Source of the DNA: JBGQOG01 sp052113705
GTDB lineage: Bacteria; Pseudomonadota; Alphaproteobacteria; Rhodobacterales; Rhodobacteraceae
Length of the DNA stretch: 64,000 nt
NCBI RefSeq assembly: GCF_052113705.1
Contig: NZ_JBGQOG010000011.1
Location: forward strand, 1 to 64,000
Reading direction: 5' to 3'
Shown: positions 54,096 through 63,550 of the stretch, piece after piece
Layout: the number at the start of each line of letters is the position of its first letter
Numbering within the stretch: position 1 is the stretch's first letter
The notes under the pieces: generated by a model
The model's input: the letters and a program-made list of their open reading frames with translations, nothing else
Told to the model about the DNA's origin: nothing
Database searches by the model: none
Translations under genes and position numbers: made by a program

Positions 54096-56390
54096 TCAGG
54101 CCGCTCTGCCGTGTTCCGTGGCCCAGCCCGCGCCGGTCTGCCCCATGCGGAACTGCCCTACAAGCTGCTGCAGGTCATGTGCCTGACCATCCAGCGCCAT
54201 GCAGGCGGCCGAGGTTTCCTCGAATGTGGCGGCACTTTCCTGCTGGGCGCGGTCCAGCTGGCTGACCGCCGAGTTGATTTCGGAGATCCCCGCCGCCTGC
54301 TCATCGGCCGAAGACGCGATGTCGCCGACATGGCTGGAGATCACGCCGATCGATTCCATGATCGATTTCAGCGCCTCGCCCGTGCGGCCGACCAAGGTCA
54401 CCCCGCTTGCCACCTGCACCCCCGATTTCGAGATCAGCTCATCGATTTCGCGTGCCGCCGCAGAGGAGCGTTGCGCCAGTTCGCGCACCTCCGAGGCAAC
54501 GACGGCAAAGCCGCGTCCTGCCTCGCCCGCGCGGGCGGCCTCAACCCCGGCGTTCAGCGCCAGCAGGTTGGTCTGGAAGGCAATATCGTCAATCACATCA
54601 ATGATCTTCGAGATTTTCTCGGAGGAGGCCTGAATCGCCTGCATCGCCGTCACGGTTTCCTCGACCACGGTGGTGGTGGTGTCGGCCTTTTTCGAGGTTT
54701 CACGCACCAGACCATCGGCATGACGCGAGCTTTGCGCCGCCGATTTGACCGATGCGGTCAGCTCGTTCAGCGCGGCGGCGGTTTCCTCCAGCGTGGCGGC
54801 GGTATTCTCGGTTTGCCGCGACAAATCGGTGGTTGCCCGGCTGATTTCCTGCGTGCCGCCCGCAATTTCACGGGTGGCGCTGCTGATCGAGGAGACCAGT
54901 TGCGTCAGGTGGTCAACGGTGTTGTTGAAGTCCAGCCGGAGCGGATCGTAGACCGCCGGGAATTGCCCGTCGATGGCGACATCCAGATTGCCCGATGCCA
55001 ACCCGCGCAGACCGACGGCCAGATTGTCGATGACCTTGGCAAGTTCTGCGGCCCGTTCGGCCCGCTCGCGCTCGTCCTTCTGGCGCATCTCTTCGCGCTC
55101 GGCCAGGGTGCGTGCCTCGCGCTCCTGATCCTGCAGCCGCCGCTCTTCGCGTTCCTGCCGGCTGCGTTCCTCATCGGCCAGGCGGCGCTCGCGCTCGACC
55201 TCGGCCTGATCGCGCAGGCGCGCCTGTTCGGCTTCCAGCCCCGATTTCTCCAACAGGTTCTGCCGCAACGCCTCGACCGATTTCGCCATATCGCCGATTT
55301 CATCCCGGCGGTCGGCGCTGGGAACCACAATGTCATAGGACCCGTCCGCCAGCGCGTTGACCGCGCCCAGCATGTCGCCCAGCGGCTGCCGGACCATGCG
55401 CCCGGAGGCGATGACAATGGTCACGAGGGTCATTGCCAGGATGACCAGACCCCCGATGATCGTCGCGATCACCTCATTGCGCACCGGCGTCGAAAAGACG
55501 GCGGCGGGCACGTCGAGGATGGTGGCCCAGGTGCGGTTCATGCCCGGGGCGGTGAACGGATAGATCAGGCGCGTGGTGTTGTCGTTAAAACCACGCACGA
55601 CACGGGGCTTGCCGTCGGCGAGGGCTGCCTGAAGGTCATCTTTGCCGGTCTCTTCATAGGCTTTGGTCAGCAGCGCGGAATCCGGATTGGCGACCCAATT
55701 GCCCGCGCTGTCGACCAGCATCATCCGACCGCCGTCGAATGTCTCCATCTGTGCCATCATCGTCGACATATTGTTCAGCGTGATGTCGACGCCGGCAATA
55801 CCAATGATCTGGCCATTTGACCGCACCGGCACCGCGAGCGAGGTCATCATGACACCGCTGGTGTCGGAATAGGGCATCGTTGCCACGCTTTTGCCGCTGC
55901 TCAGGGGCACGGCAAAATATTCCTGATCCTGCGCAATGGCAAAGGTTGAAAAATCAAGACCGCCGTTGGCGTTCTTTGTCCAATAGGGGGTGAAAACACC
56001 ATCTTCATTGTTGCCGTCGTCACCCGACAGGAGGGTGTTGGTCGGACCGTCGGGAATACCGGCCATCCAGGCGGAGTAGAGATTGGGATATTGCAACGGC
56101 ACCTGCCCCAGCATCTCCTTGACCCCGGCCTTGGTCGCGCCGCCCGCCTCGATATAGCCCGCGATCATCGCGCTCAACGCCGTTGCGGTGGAGCTGGCGA
56201 CGGTCATCTGCAAGCCGACCTGACCCGCAGCCCAGCTGGCCTTTTGCGTGGCGAGTTCCATGACCTGCGCATTGACCTTGGTCGAGGTTCGCCACCCGGA
56301 GACGGCTGTATAGGCAAGCACAATGACCGTGATCGCTGCCCCTGCTGCCAACAACAGCTTACCCGAAACACTGTAAACATATTTCTTCAT
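54096..56390 (-). CDS. Methyl-accepting chemotaxis protein with double-Cache-like sensor
   Basis: A 764-residue chemoreceptor. TM1 about 11-31, periplasmic dCache-type domain about 35-300, TM2 about 308-330, HAMP about 331-383. A very charged Glu/Arg coiled coil follows (383-450), then a second HAMP-like segment (450-500) and the signalling domain (500-745), with the conserved hairpin tip IAFQTNLLALNAGVEAARAG at 603-622. The extra charged helix between HAMP units lengthens the stalk. ATG 56390 has only a weak ribosome site. No che genes are adjacent. The ligand may be one of the acids or amino acids handled nearby. Confidence 0.9.
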   Translation of the reverse strand: MKKYVYSVSGKLLLAAGAAITVIVLAYTAVSGWRTSTKVNAQVMELATQKASWAAGQVGLQMTVASSTATALSAMIAGYIEAGGATKAGVKEMLGQVPLQYPNLYSAWMAGIPDGPTNTLLSGDDGNNEDGVFTPYWTKNANGGLDFSTFAIAQDQEYFAVPLSSGKSVATMPYSDTSGVMMTSLAVPVRSNGQIIGIAGVDITLNNMSTMMAQMETFDGGRMMLVDSAGNWVANPDSALLTKAYEETGKDDLQAALADGKPRVVRGFNDNTTRLIYPFTAPGMNRTWATILDVPAAVFSTPVRNEVIATIIGGLVILAMTLVTIVIASGRMVRQPLGDMLGAVNALADGSYDIVVPSADRRDEIGDMAKSVEALRQNLLEKSGLEAEQARLRDQAEVERERRLADEERSRQEREERRLQDQEREARTLAEREEMRQKDERERAERAAELAKVIDNLAVGLRGLASGNLDVAIDGQFPAVYDPLRLDFNNTVDHLTQLVSSISSATREIAGGTQEISRATTDLSRQTENTAATLEETAAALNELTASVKSAAQSSRHADGLVRETSKKADTTTTVVEETVTAMQAIQASSEKISKIIDVIDDIAFQTNLLALNAGVEAARAGEAGRGFAVVASEVRELAQRSSAAAREIDELISKSGVQVASGVTLVGRTGEALKSIMESIGVISSHVGDIASSADEQAAGISEINSAVSQLDRAQQESAATFEETSAACMALDGQAHDLQQLVGQFRMGQTGAGWATEHGRAA

Positions 56391-56521
56391 GACATCGATC
56401 CCATCGAGTTTCACGCTCGGGTGTTTCACAAAAACTGCAACAACTGGTAAATTCACGTCTGTACCCCGGGGGCAAAGCGCTGAATTGCCGGATCAAGGTT
56501 AGGATTTTGTGACCATGGCCT

Positions 56522-56565
56522 GTCACGCCGGATGCCCGTCACGCCGGATAACCGTCACGCCGGAT
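56522..56565. repeat. 16-bp-period direct repeat, three copies
   Basis: GTCACGCCGGAT occurs at 56522-56533, 56538-56549 and 56554-56565, with variable four-base spacers. Confidence 0.75.
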
Positions 56566-56666
56566 GCCTGGCGCGGGGGGGGAGGCCGGAACGCGCGGGC
56601 GTCCGTGGGGCGCGGGTGTTGTTTCCTGCGGCGCGCCAGGTTGTCCGCGCGCCAGATCCTTTGCCT

Positions 56667-56770
56667 GCCGGTTTTTGTGTGCCGGTTTTGTGCGTGCCAG
56701 TTCTTCGCGCGTCGCAATGCCGGGTGACGCGTCTCAGCCTGCCGCGTCTCAGCGTGCCGCGTCTCGGGGG
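56667..56770. repeat. 15-bp degenerate tandem repeat array
   Basis: About seven units phased at 15 bp (one of 14), beginning GCC or similar: for example GCCGGTTTTGTGCGT, GCCAGTTCTTCGCGC, GCCGCGTCTCAGCGT. The minus-strand translation has a five-residue period (ETRHA, ETRQA, ...). This recalls decayed pentapeptide-repeat coding DNA but is not a convincing gene. Confidence 0.65.
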
Positions 56771-56867
56771 CTTGCGCCACAGCGGCAGCTTTGCTGTCCC
56801 GAAGCCCGGCGGTTCGGGACAGGGGCCGCGCCCGGAAAAAGCGGCGGGCGGATCGTCTTGCCGGGGA

Positions 56868-57659
56868 TCAGGCCGGCTGTCGCCATGAAGGGGTGGTCTT
56901 GGCGAAAAATGCAGCAATGCCTTCGCGGGTCTCCTCGGTCTCCCAGCAATCGGCCAGCGCAGTGGCGGTCAGGGTCGCCGCCGCGCGCGGGTCGGGACCG
57001 GCGAGGGCACGGCACAGCGCCTTGGCCGAGGCGACCGCGCCCGGCGCGCAGTCGAGGACGGCGGCGACCTCGGCTTCAATCGCCGCCTCCATCCCCTCTG
57101 CGGTGCAGATCTGCGCCACCATCCCGGCCCGGTGCAAAAAGGTCGCGTCAAAAGGCTTGCCGTTGAAAAACACCTGCCGGGCAAAGGCTTCGCCCATGCG
57201 CGCCAGCACGAAGGGGCCAATCGTCGCCGGGATCAGCCCCAGACGCGTCTCGGTCAGGGCAAAGCGGGTGCCTTGCTCGGCGACCACGATGTCACAGACC
57301 GCCACCATGCCAATGCCGCCCCCATAGGCGGCACCATGTACTTTGCCGATCAGTGGCTTCGGCAGTGCATTCAGCGTCCCCAGCATCTGGGCCAGGGCGC
57401 CCGCCTCGGCCATTTTGCCCGCGCGGTCGCTGTCGGCCTGCGCGCGCATCCATGCCAGATCGCCCCCGGCGCAAAAACTCTTGCCCTCGCCCGAGAGCAC
57501 AACCACCCGTACCGCAGGATCCTGCGCAAGCTGCGCCGCAGCCTCGGTCAGCTCGGCGATCATCTGCGCATTCATCGCATTGTGCTTGTCCGGCCGCGCC
57601 AGGGTCAGTTGTGCAACGCCGCGCCTGTCGGTCCTCAGGCGGATGGTGGCAAAGGTCAT
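56868..57659 (-). CDS. liuC: Methylglutaconyl-CoA hydratase-type crotonase (LiuC)
   Basis: A 263-residue crotonase. FCAGGDLAWMR and GAAYGGGIGMVAVCD form the oxyanion hole, and the Glu in FALTETRLGL is the catalytic acid; absence of the first Glu agrees with AUH/LiuC enzymes. ATG 57659 is used; the open frame to 57761 overlaps the lyase gene. It follows HMG-CoA lyase and methylcrotonyl-CoA carboxylase genes, so it hydrates 3-methylglutaconyl-CoA to HMG-CoA in leucine catabolism. Confidence 0.88.
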   Translation of the reverse strand: MTFATIRLRTDRRGVAQLTLARPDKHNAMNAQMIAELTEAAAQLAQDPAVRVVVLSGEGKSFCAGGDLAWMRAQADSDRAGKMAEAGALAQMLGTLNALPKPLIGKVHGAAYGGGIGMVAVCDIVVAEQGTRFALTETRLGLIPATIGPFVLARMGEAFARQVFFNGKPFDATFLHRAGMVAQICTAEGMEAAIEAEVAAVLDCAPGAVASAKALCRALAGPDPRAAATLTATALADCWETEETREGIAAFFAKTTPSWRQPA

Positions 57660-57676
57660 TGGATCTGCTCCCTTGG

Positions 57677-58537
57677 TCAGGCGGACATGGTGTGAATGCG
57701 GGCGAGATAGGCCTCTGCCTCGGCCAGGATTTCGGTGTCGATTCCGGTGTGAAAGCCGCACTCTTGCAGCATGGTCACCAGGGGCCGGGTTGAGACATTG
57801 CCCTTGGCGCCCGGCGCATAGGGGCAGCCGCCAAGGCCGCCGACCGCGCTGTCAAAGGTGCGCAGCCCCATCTCGACGGCGGCGGCGACATTGTGCAGTG
57901 CCCTGTCGCCCGTGTCATGAAAATGCCCGGCGAGTTGTGCGGGCGCCACATCCCTCAAAAGGTGATCGAGCAGGCGCCGCACCTGATCAGGCGTGGCCCG
58001 GCCGATGGTATCCCCCAGGGAAACCTCATAGCAGCCCATCGCCAGCAGCTGCTGCACCACATCGCCAACCGCCGCCGGGGCGACCGCGCCATCATAGGGG
58101 CATTCGGTCACGCAAGAGACATAGCCGCGCACGGCAATTCCGGCCGATTGCGCCGCCGCCATCACCGGGGCAAAGCGCGCAAGGCTATCGGCAATGCTGC
58201 AGTTGATGTTCTTGCGGCTGAAACCTTCGGAGGCCGAGGCAAAGACCGCGATTTCATCCGCCTTCGCGGCCTTCGCCGCCTCAAACCCCTGCATGTTCGG
58301 GGTGAGAACCGCGTAATCGGTTTGGGCGGCGCGGGTGATCCCGGCCATCACCTCGGCCGCATCGGCCAGTTGCGGCACCCATTTCGGCGAGACGAAACTG
58401 GTCGCCTCGATCTTCTGAAACCCGGCGGCGGACAAAAGATCAATCAGCGCAATCTTTGCCGCGGTCGGGATGATCCGGCTTTCGTTCTGCAGCCCGTCGC
58501 GCGGCCCCACCTCATAAATCCGAATGCTCTCCGTCAT
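57677..58537 (-). CDS. liuE: Hydroxymethylglutaryl-CoA lyase
   Basis: A 286-residue DRE-TIM-like lyase. YEVGPRDGLQNE at the start and VGGLGGCPYAPGAKGNVST with the catalytic Cys are diagnostic; GHFHDTGDRALHN supplies metal-binding His. It cleaves HMG-CoA to acetyl-CoA and acetoacetate, the last step of this route. Its ATG overlaps the TGA of the carboxylase alpha gene (ATGA at 58534-58537). Confidence 0.93.
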   Translation of the reverse strand: MTESIRIYEVGPRDGLQNESRIIPTAAKIALIDLLSAAGFQKIEATSFVSPKWVPQLADAAEVMAGITRAAQTDYAVLTPNMQGFEAAKAAKADEIAVFASASEGFSRKNINCSIADSLARFAPVMAAAQSAGIAVRGYVSCVTECPYDGAVAPAAVGDVVQQLLAMGCYEVSLGDTIGRATPDQVRRLLDHLLRDVAPAQLAGHFHDTGDRALHNVAAAVEMGLRTFDSAVGGLGGCPYAPGAKGNVSTRPLVTMLQECGFHTGIDTEILAEAEAYLARIHTMSA

Positions 58538-60531
58538 GCGGCGGTCTCCTCCTCCCCAAAGCTGATCAGCACTGCGCCGCCCGATACCGCATCGCCGGTG
58601 GCGCAATGCACCTTGGCAATGATCCCGGTGCGCGGCGCCACCAGCGCGGTTTCCATCTTCATCGCCTCGATCACACCCAGTCTGTCTCCCTCGGTCACGC
58701 TGTCGCCTTCGGTCACGCGCAGCGCGACGATGGTGCCGGTCATCGGGGCCAGCACGGCGTGGCCCTGCGCGGCCGTCGCGGCGCGGCCGTCGCGCGGATC
58801 GGGCAGGGTCAGATCCCATACCGTGCCCGCCATTTGTACCGAAATCAACCAATCGGCACGCCGCGCCCGCGTCACCACCCGTGCCGCGATCCGCCGCGCG
58901 CTGTCACCAGAGCGCGCGTGGATCATAGTTCCGTCCTGCACCATCCGGTCGAGCACGACCTCTTTGTCCCCGCCCGAGAGGGTGATGCGTCCCCCGCCCT
59001 GCAGGGTCAGCCGCCGTTCGATCATCTCTCCCGCGTGCATCAGCCGGAGCGCATGGGCGGCGCTGCCCCAAAGACGCCAGCCGAGCGCCGGATCGCCGGG
59101 GTCAAGCCGGAGGGCGGCGAGGGCGGCCAGTGCAATCGCCTCTTCGTTCAGCGGCGTGGCGGTGGTCAGCGCGGCCAGATTTCGCCCGATCAGGCCGGTG
59201 TCGAACTGCCCCTGTTGAAACCCGTCATGCAGCGCCAGCCGGGCGAGAAACTCGGCATTGGTCGCGCTGCCCGCCACATGGGTGTCGCGCAGCGCGGTGA
59301 CCAGCCCGGCAAGTGCCGTGGCGCGGTCGGGGCCATGGGTGATGACTTTGGCAATCATCGGGTCGTAATGGGGGCTGATGTCATCGCCGCTGCGCACGCC
59401 GGTGTCATTGCGCGCGGTTTCCGAGAAGACGAGATGTTCCAGCCGCCCGGTGGCGGGCAGAAACCCCTTGGCCGGATCCTCGGCATAGAGCCGCGCCTCA
59501 AAGGCATGGCCGGTGATGGTCAGGTCTTTCTGGGCCATTGGCAGGGGGGCGCCAGCGGCGATGCGCAATTGCCATTCGACCAGATCAACGCCGGTGATCG
59601 CCTCGGTGATCGGATGCTCCACCTGCAGCCGCGTGTTCATTTCCATGAACCAAAAGCCATCGGGGCGCAGCGGGCCGGAACCATCGACGATGAACTCGAT
59701 GGTGCCCGCCCCGCTATAGGCAATGGCCTCGGCGGCCTTGACCGCCGCGCTGGTCATCGCAGCGCGCAATTCGGGTGTCATGCCGGGGGCGGGGGCCTCT
59801 TCGATCACCTTTTGATGGCGGCGCTGCAATGAGCAGTCGCGTTCAAACAAATGCACGACATTGCCATGATTGTCGCCAAAGACCTGCACCTCGATATGGC
59901 GCGGCGCGGTGATGTATTTCTCAACCAAAACATGCGGATCGCCGAAAGAGGCCTGACCCTCGCGCTGCGCCGAGGCGAGGGCTTCGGCAAAATCCCCGGG
60001 GCGCTCGACCATGCGCATGCCTTTGCCGCCGCCGCCCGCGCGGGCCTTGATCAGCACCGGATAGCCGATGCGGGCGGCCTCCCCGGCCAGAAAGCCAGCC
60101 TCCTGATTGCTGCCCTGATAGCCCGGCACCACCGGCACCCCCGCCGCGATCATCAGATCTTTTGCCGCATCCTTCAGCCCCATCGCCCGGATGGCGGCGG
60201 CAGAAGGGCCGACAAAGACCAGACCCGCCGCCGTCACCGCCTCCACAAAGTCCGGGTTTTCCGAGAGAAAGCCATAGCCCGGATGGATGGCCTCGGCCCC
60301 GGTGGTTTTGGCGGCGGCGATGATCGCCTCGGCGCGCAGATAGCTTTGCGCCACCGGGGCTGGCCCGATATGCACCGCCTCATCGGCCAGGCTGACATGC
60401 AGGGCATCGCGGTCGGCATCGGAATAGACCGCCACCGTGGGGATCCCCAGCCGCTGGGCGGTGCGGATGATGCGGCAGGCGATTTCGCCGCGGTTGGCGA
60501 TCAGAAGTTTGGCAAAAGGCGGTTTCATCAT
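58534..60531 (-). CDS. liuD: 3-Methylcrotonyl-CoA carboxylase alpha (biotin) subunit
   Basis: A 665-residue biotin-dependent carboxylase subunit: biotin carboxylase (KLLIANRGEIACRI, GGGGKGMRMV ATP-grasp), BT linker region, and a C-terminal biotinyl domain with IEAMKMET (biotinyl Lys about 625). Tandem starts GTG 60534, ATG 60531 and ATG 60528 overlap the beta-subunit stop (TGATGATG); ATG 60531 is chosen. Partner of LiuB; position next to HMG-CoA lyase separates it from propionyl- or geranyl-CoA carboxylases. Confidence 0.92.
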   Translation of the reverse strand: MMKPPFAKLLIANRGEIACRIIRTAQRLGIPTVAVYSDADRDALHVSLADEAVHIGPAPVAQSYLRAEAIIAAAKTTGAEAIHPGYGFLSENPDFVEAVTAAGLVFVGPSAAAIRAMGLKDAAKDLMIAAGVPVVPGYQGSNQEAGFLAGEAARIGYPVLIKARAGGGGKGMRMVERPGDFAEALASAQREGQASFGDPHVLVEKYITAPRHIEVQVFGDNHGNVVHLFERDCSLQRRHQKVIEEAPAPGMTPELRAAMTSAAVKAAEAIAYSGAGTIEFIVDGSGPLRPDGFWFMEMNTRLQVEHPITEAITGVDLVEWQLRIAAGAPLPMAQKDLTITGHAFEARLYAEDPAKGFLPATGRLEHLVFSETARNDTGVRSGDDISPHYDPMIAKVITHGPDRATALAGLVTALRDTHVAGSATNAEFLARLALHDGFQQGQFDTGLIGRNLAALTTATPLNEEAIALAALAALRLDPGDPALGWRLWGSAAHALRLMHAGEMIERRLTLQGGGRITLSGGDKEVVLDRMVQDGTMIHARSGDSARRIAARVVTRARRADWLISVQMAGTVWDLTLPDPRDGRAATAAQGHAVLAPMTGTIVALRVTEGDSVTEGDRLGVIEAMKMETALVAPRTGIIAKVHCATGDAVSGGAVLISFGEEETAA

Positions 60532-62138
60532 CACATCCTGAACAGGCCAAAGGTCGTGTCTTCGACCGGCGCATTGAGCGTTGCGTGCAGCGAGAGGGCG
60601 ATCACCTCGCGGGTTTTGCGCGGGTCAATGATCCCGTCATCCCAGAGCCGCGCCGAGGCATAGAGCGGGCGCGACTGGCGGTCGAACATCTCGATCGTCG
60701 GACGTTTGAATTCTTGTTCTTCTTCCGCGCTCCAGCTGCCGCCCTTGGCCTCGATCCCCGCGCGTTTGACATCGGCCAGCACGCCGGACGCCTGCGCGCC
60801 GCCCATGACCGAGATGCGGGCATTCGGCCACATCCAGACGAAACGCGGCCCGAACGCCCGCCCGCACATGCCGTAATTCCCCGCGCCATACGAACCGCCG
60901 ATGATCACGGTGATCTTGGGCACCGAGGCGGTGGAGACGGCATTGACCAGCTTGGCGCCGTCCTTTGCTATGCCACCCGCTTCGTATTTTGAGCCGACCA
61001 TGAAGCCGGTGATGTTTTGCAAGAAGAGAAGCGGGATCTTGCGCTGACAGCAGAGCTGAATGAAATGCGCCCCCTTCAGCGCGCTTTCCGAGAAGAGCAC
61101 GCCGTTGTTCGCGATGATCCCGACCGGCACCCCGTCGATATGCGCAAACCCGGTGAGCAATGTCGTGCCATAGCGCGGCTTGAACTCGGCAAAATCCGAG
61201 CCATCCACAAGGCGGGCGATGATTTCGCGCGCGTCATAAGGGGTTTTGTCATTGGCGGGCACCACGCCCATCAGCTCTTCCGCCGGATAGAGCGGCGGTT
61301 TCGGCGGCAGCAGATCAATCCCCGGCTGCGGTTTTGGCCCCAGATGACGGACGATTTCGCGCGCAAGGGCGAGCGCATGCCGGTCATCATCGGCCAGATA
61401 ATCTGCCACACCCGAGAGGCGGGTATGGGTGTCGCCGCCACCGAGGGTCTCGGCGTCAACAATCTCGCCGGTGGCGACTTTGACCAAGGGCGGACCGGCC
61501 AGAAAGATGGTTCCCTGTTCGCGCACGATGATCGTCTGATCGCTCATCGCGGGCACATAGGCGCCGCCTGCGGTACAGGAGCCCATCACCACGGCGATCT
61601 GGGTGATGCCCTTCGCGCTCATCCGCGCCTGATTGTAAAAGATGCGGCCAAAATGGTCGCGGTCGGGGAAAACTTCATCCTGATTGTTCAGGTTCGCACC
61701 GCCGGAATCCACGAGATAGATGCAGGGCAGGTGGTTTTCCTCGGCAATTTCCTGCGCGCGCAGATGTTTTTTGACGGTCATCGGGAAATAGGTGCCGCCT
61801 TTGACGGTGGCGTCATTGCACAGGATCATGCAATCGCGCCCCTCAACCCGGCCGATCCCCGCGATCGCCCCGGCCGAGGGGATTTCATCGTCATAAAGCC
61901 CGGAGGCGGCGAAAAGCCCCACTTCCAGAAACGCCGCGCCGGGGTCGAGCAGCCCGGCGATGCGGTCGCGCGGCAAGAGTTTCCCCCGCGCCACATGCCG
62001 GGCGCGCGACGCGACGGGGCCACCCTCAAGGATCCGCGCGGCCTCGGTGGCGATGGTGTCATATTGCGCCAGCATCGCGCGGCGGTTCTCGGCAAACTCG
62101 GGAGCGGTTGGCGTCAGGCTGCTTTTCAGGATCGTCAT
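60531..62138 (-). CDS. liuB: 3-Methylcrotonyl-CoA carboxylase beta (carboxyltransferase) subunit
   Basis: A 535-residue carboxyltransferase with acyl-CoA and carboxybiotin sites ([53 protein letters not shown]). These residues are typical of MCC beta. It is first in the liuB-liuD-liuE-liuC run; no isovaleryl-CoA dehydrogenase gene precedes it, and only 44 bases separate it from the upstream TRAP dctM. Confidence 0.93.
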   Translation of the reverse strand: MTILKSSLTPTAPEFAENRRAMLAQYDTIATEAARILEGGPVASRARHVARGKLLPRDRIAGLLDPGAAFLEVGLFAASGLYDDEIPSAGAIAGIGRVEGRDCMILCNDATVKGGTYFPMTVKKHLRAQEIAEENHLPCIYLVDSGGANLNNQDEVFPDRDHFGRIFYNQARMSAKGITQIAVVMGSCTAGGAYVPAMSDQTIIVREQGTIFLAGPPLVKVATGEIVDAETLGGGDTHTRLSGVADYLADDDRHALALAREIVRHLGPKPQPGIDLLPPKPPLYPAEELMGVVPANDKTPYDAREIIARLVDGSDFAEFKPRYGTTLLTGFAHIDGVPVGIIANNGVLFSESALKGAHFIQLCCQRKIPLLFLQNITGFMVGSKYEAGGIAKDGAKLVNAVSTASVPKITVIIGGSYGAGNYGMCGRAFGPRFVWMWPNARISVMGGAQASGVLADVKRAGIEAKGGSWSAEEEQEFKRPTIEMFDRQSRPLYASARLWDDGIIDPRKTREVIALSLHATLNAPVEDTTFGLFRM

Positions 62139-62182
62139 ATGTCCTCGGTCTCCGATGGTTCTGTGGTGATGCCGCGGGGGCG

Positions 62183-63472
62183 TCAGCGCTGCATGAGTTG
62201 CGGCAGCAAAAGCGTGATCTGGGGAAAGCAGAGCAAAATCAGCAGCAGCACGATTTCCATGGCCAGAAACGGCAGGATCCCGCGAAAGATCGTGCCCAGC
62301 GGCACCCGCGTCTGCGCCGCGGCCACATAGGCATTCAGGCCCAGCGGCGGCGTCAACAGCCCGATCTCCACCGTTTTGGTGACCACGATCCCGAACCAGA
62401 CCGGGTCATAGTGCAGCGCCATCGCCGTGGGAAACGCCAGCGGCATGGCAAGCGACAAGATGGCGAGCTGGTCCATGAACATGCCCATCACCAGCAAGAT
62501 CACGATGATGATCGCCATGATCGCCTCACGCGGCAGATCCGTGGTGGCGACGAATTCCAGCAGGCCCTGGGTGATCCGGGTAAAGGCCAGATAATTTGAG
62601 AAAATCGCCGAACAGGCCACGATGGTGACAATCATCACGGTGGCCCGGATGGCGCCGCTGACCGAGCGGTTGAAGGCGGCGAAATGCAGGCTGCGCTGAA
62701 ACAACACGATGATCAGCGCGCCCATGACGCCGAGGGCCGCCGCTTCGGAGGGGGAGGCGATGCCGCCATAGATGGCGCCGATGACGGTGACCATCAACAG
62801 GAGCATCGGCAGCACGTGGCGGCTTTCGCTGATGGCGGTTTTCAGGACAAAGGGCGCGCCTTTCGGGGCCTGATCGGTGGTGCTGGCGATGATTTTGATC
62901 ACCACGGCCAGACCGATTGCGGTCAGAAATCCGGGAATGATGCCCGCGATGAACAATTTGCCAATCGAGGTTTCGGTCAGCACGCCGTAGACCACCAGCA
63001 CGATGGAGGGCGGCACCACCACGGCGAGCGTGCCGCCGACGCTGACCACGGCCGCGGCCAGCCGGTCGGAATAGTTGTGCCGCCGCATCTCCGGGAAGGC
63101 CGAGGAAGCCATCGCGGCGGTGGAGGCGGTGGAGCTGCCCACCAGCGCGGCAAGGATGACCGAGGCCGCCACGGTGGCCATCGCCAGGCCACCCTTCACA
63201 TGCCCGATCCAGGATTGGCAGGCCACAATCGCGCGGCGGGTGACGTCGCCTGCGGTCAACAGCTCGGCCATCAGGATGAACAGCGGGATCGCCACCAGGA
63301 TGAAGGAGGAGGAGGAGTCGAAGAAGGTCCGCTCCAGCACCGACAGCGCCGGGCGCAGCCCGAGTTGCGTGGACAGCCCCACGAAGCCTGCGATGCCCAT
63401 GGCAAAGGCGATCGGAATCCGGATGGCCATCAGCACGGCCAGCAGGAGGAGTATTGCGGCAAATGTTAGCAT
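62183..63472 (-). CDS. dctM: TRAP transporter large permease (DctM)
   Basis: A 429-residue DctM-family channel with about 12 membrane segments; [21 protein letters not shown] and [18 protein letters not shown] are the conserved blocks. It stands between a DctP gene and the leucine carboxylase genes with short gaps, suggesting one transcript. No dctQ gene lies between dctP and dctM. Confidence 0.93.
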   Translation of the reverse strand: MLTFAAILLLLAVLMAIRIPIAFAMGIAGFVGLSTQLGLRPALSVLERTFFDSSSSFILVAIPLFILMAELLTAGDVTRRAIVACQSWIGHVKGGLAMATVAASVILAALVGSSTASTAAMASSAFPEMRRHNYSDRLAAAVVSVGGTLAVVVPPSIVLVVYGVLTETSIGKLFIAGIIPGFLTAIGLAVVIKIIASTTDQAPKGAPFVLKTAISESRHVLPMLLLMVTVIGAIYGGIASPSEAAALGVMGALIIVLFQRSLHFAAFNRSVSGAIRATVMIVTIVACSAIFSNYLAFTRITQGLLEFVATTDLPREAIMAIIIVILLVMGMFMDQLAILSLAMPLAFPTAMALHYDPVWFGIVVTKTVEIGLLTPPLGLNAYVAAAQTRVPLGTIFRGILPFLAMEIVLLLILLCFPQITLLLPQLMQR

Positions 63473-63501
63473 CGACTGAACTCGCGCTCCAGTGAGGTGC
63501 A

Positions 63502-63525
63502 GGGCGGTTGCACGCGCGACCGCCC
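63502..63525 (-). other. Intercistronic hairpin after dctP
   Basis: GGGCGGT / ACCGCCC, extended by a G:U and a G:C pair to nine pairs, with a short loop, in the 78-base gap between the dctP stop and the dctM start. Confidence 0.5.
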
Positions 63526-63550
63526 CGGGGTGGCTTGAGGGGGCGGCGTT

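Larger units (their letters stand above)
56391..56867. other. Intergenic region between chemoreceptor and leucine genes
   Basis: About 480 bases. The part near the chemoreceptor (56391-56510) is less GC-rich and probably holds its promoter. The rest is dominated by two short tandem-repeat arrays listed separately. Several reading frames cross it but their composition follows the repeats. Confidence 0.45.

Noticed and set aside
56523..56780. 85-codon minus-strand frame with a five-residue period as a pentapeptide-repeat gene
   Set aside because: It lacks the A(D/N)LXX consensus and a ribosome site, and has a phase slip; treated as repeat DNA.
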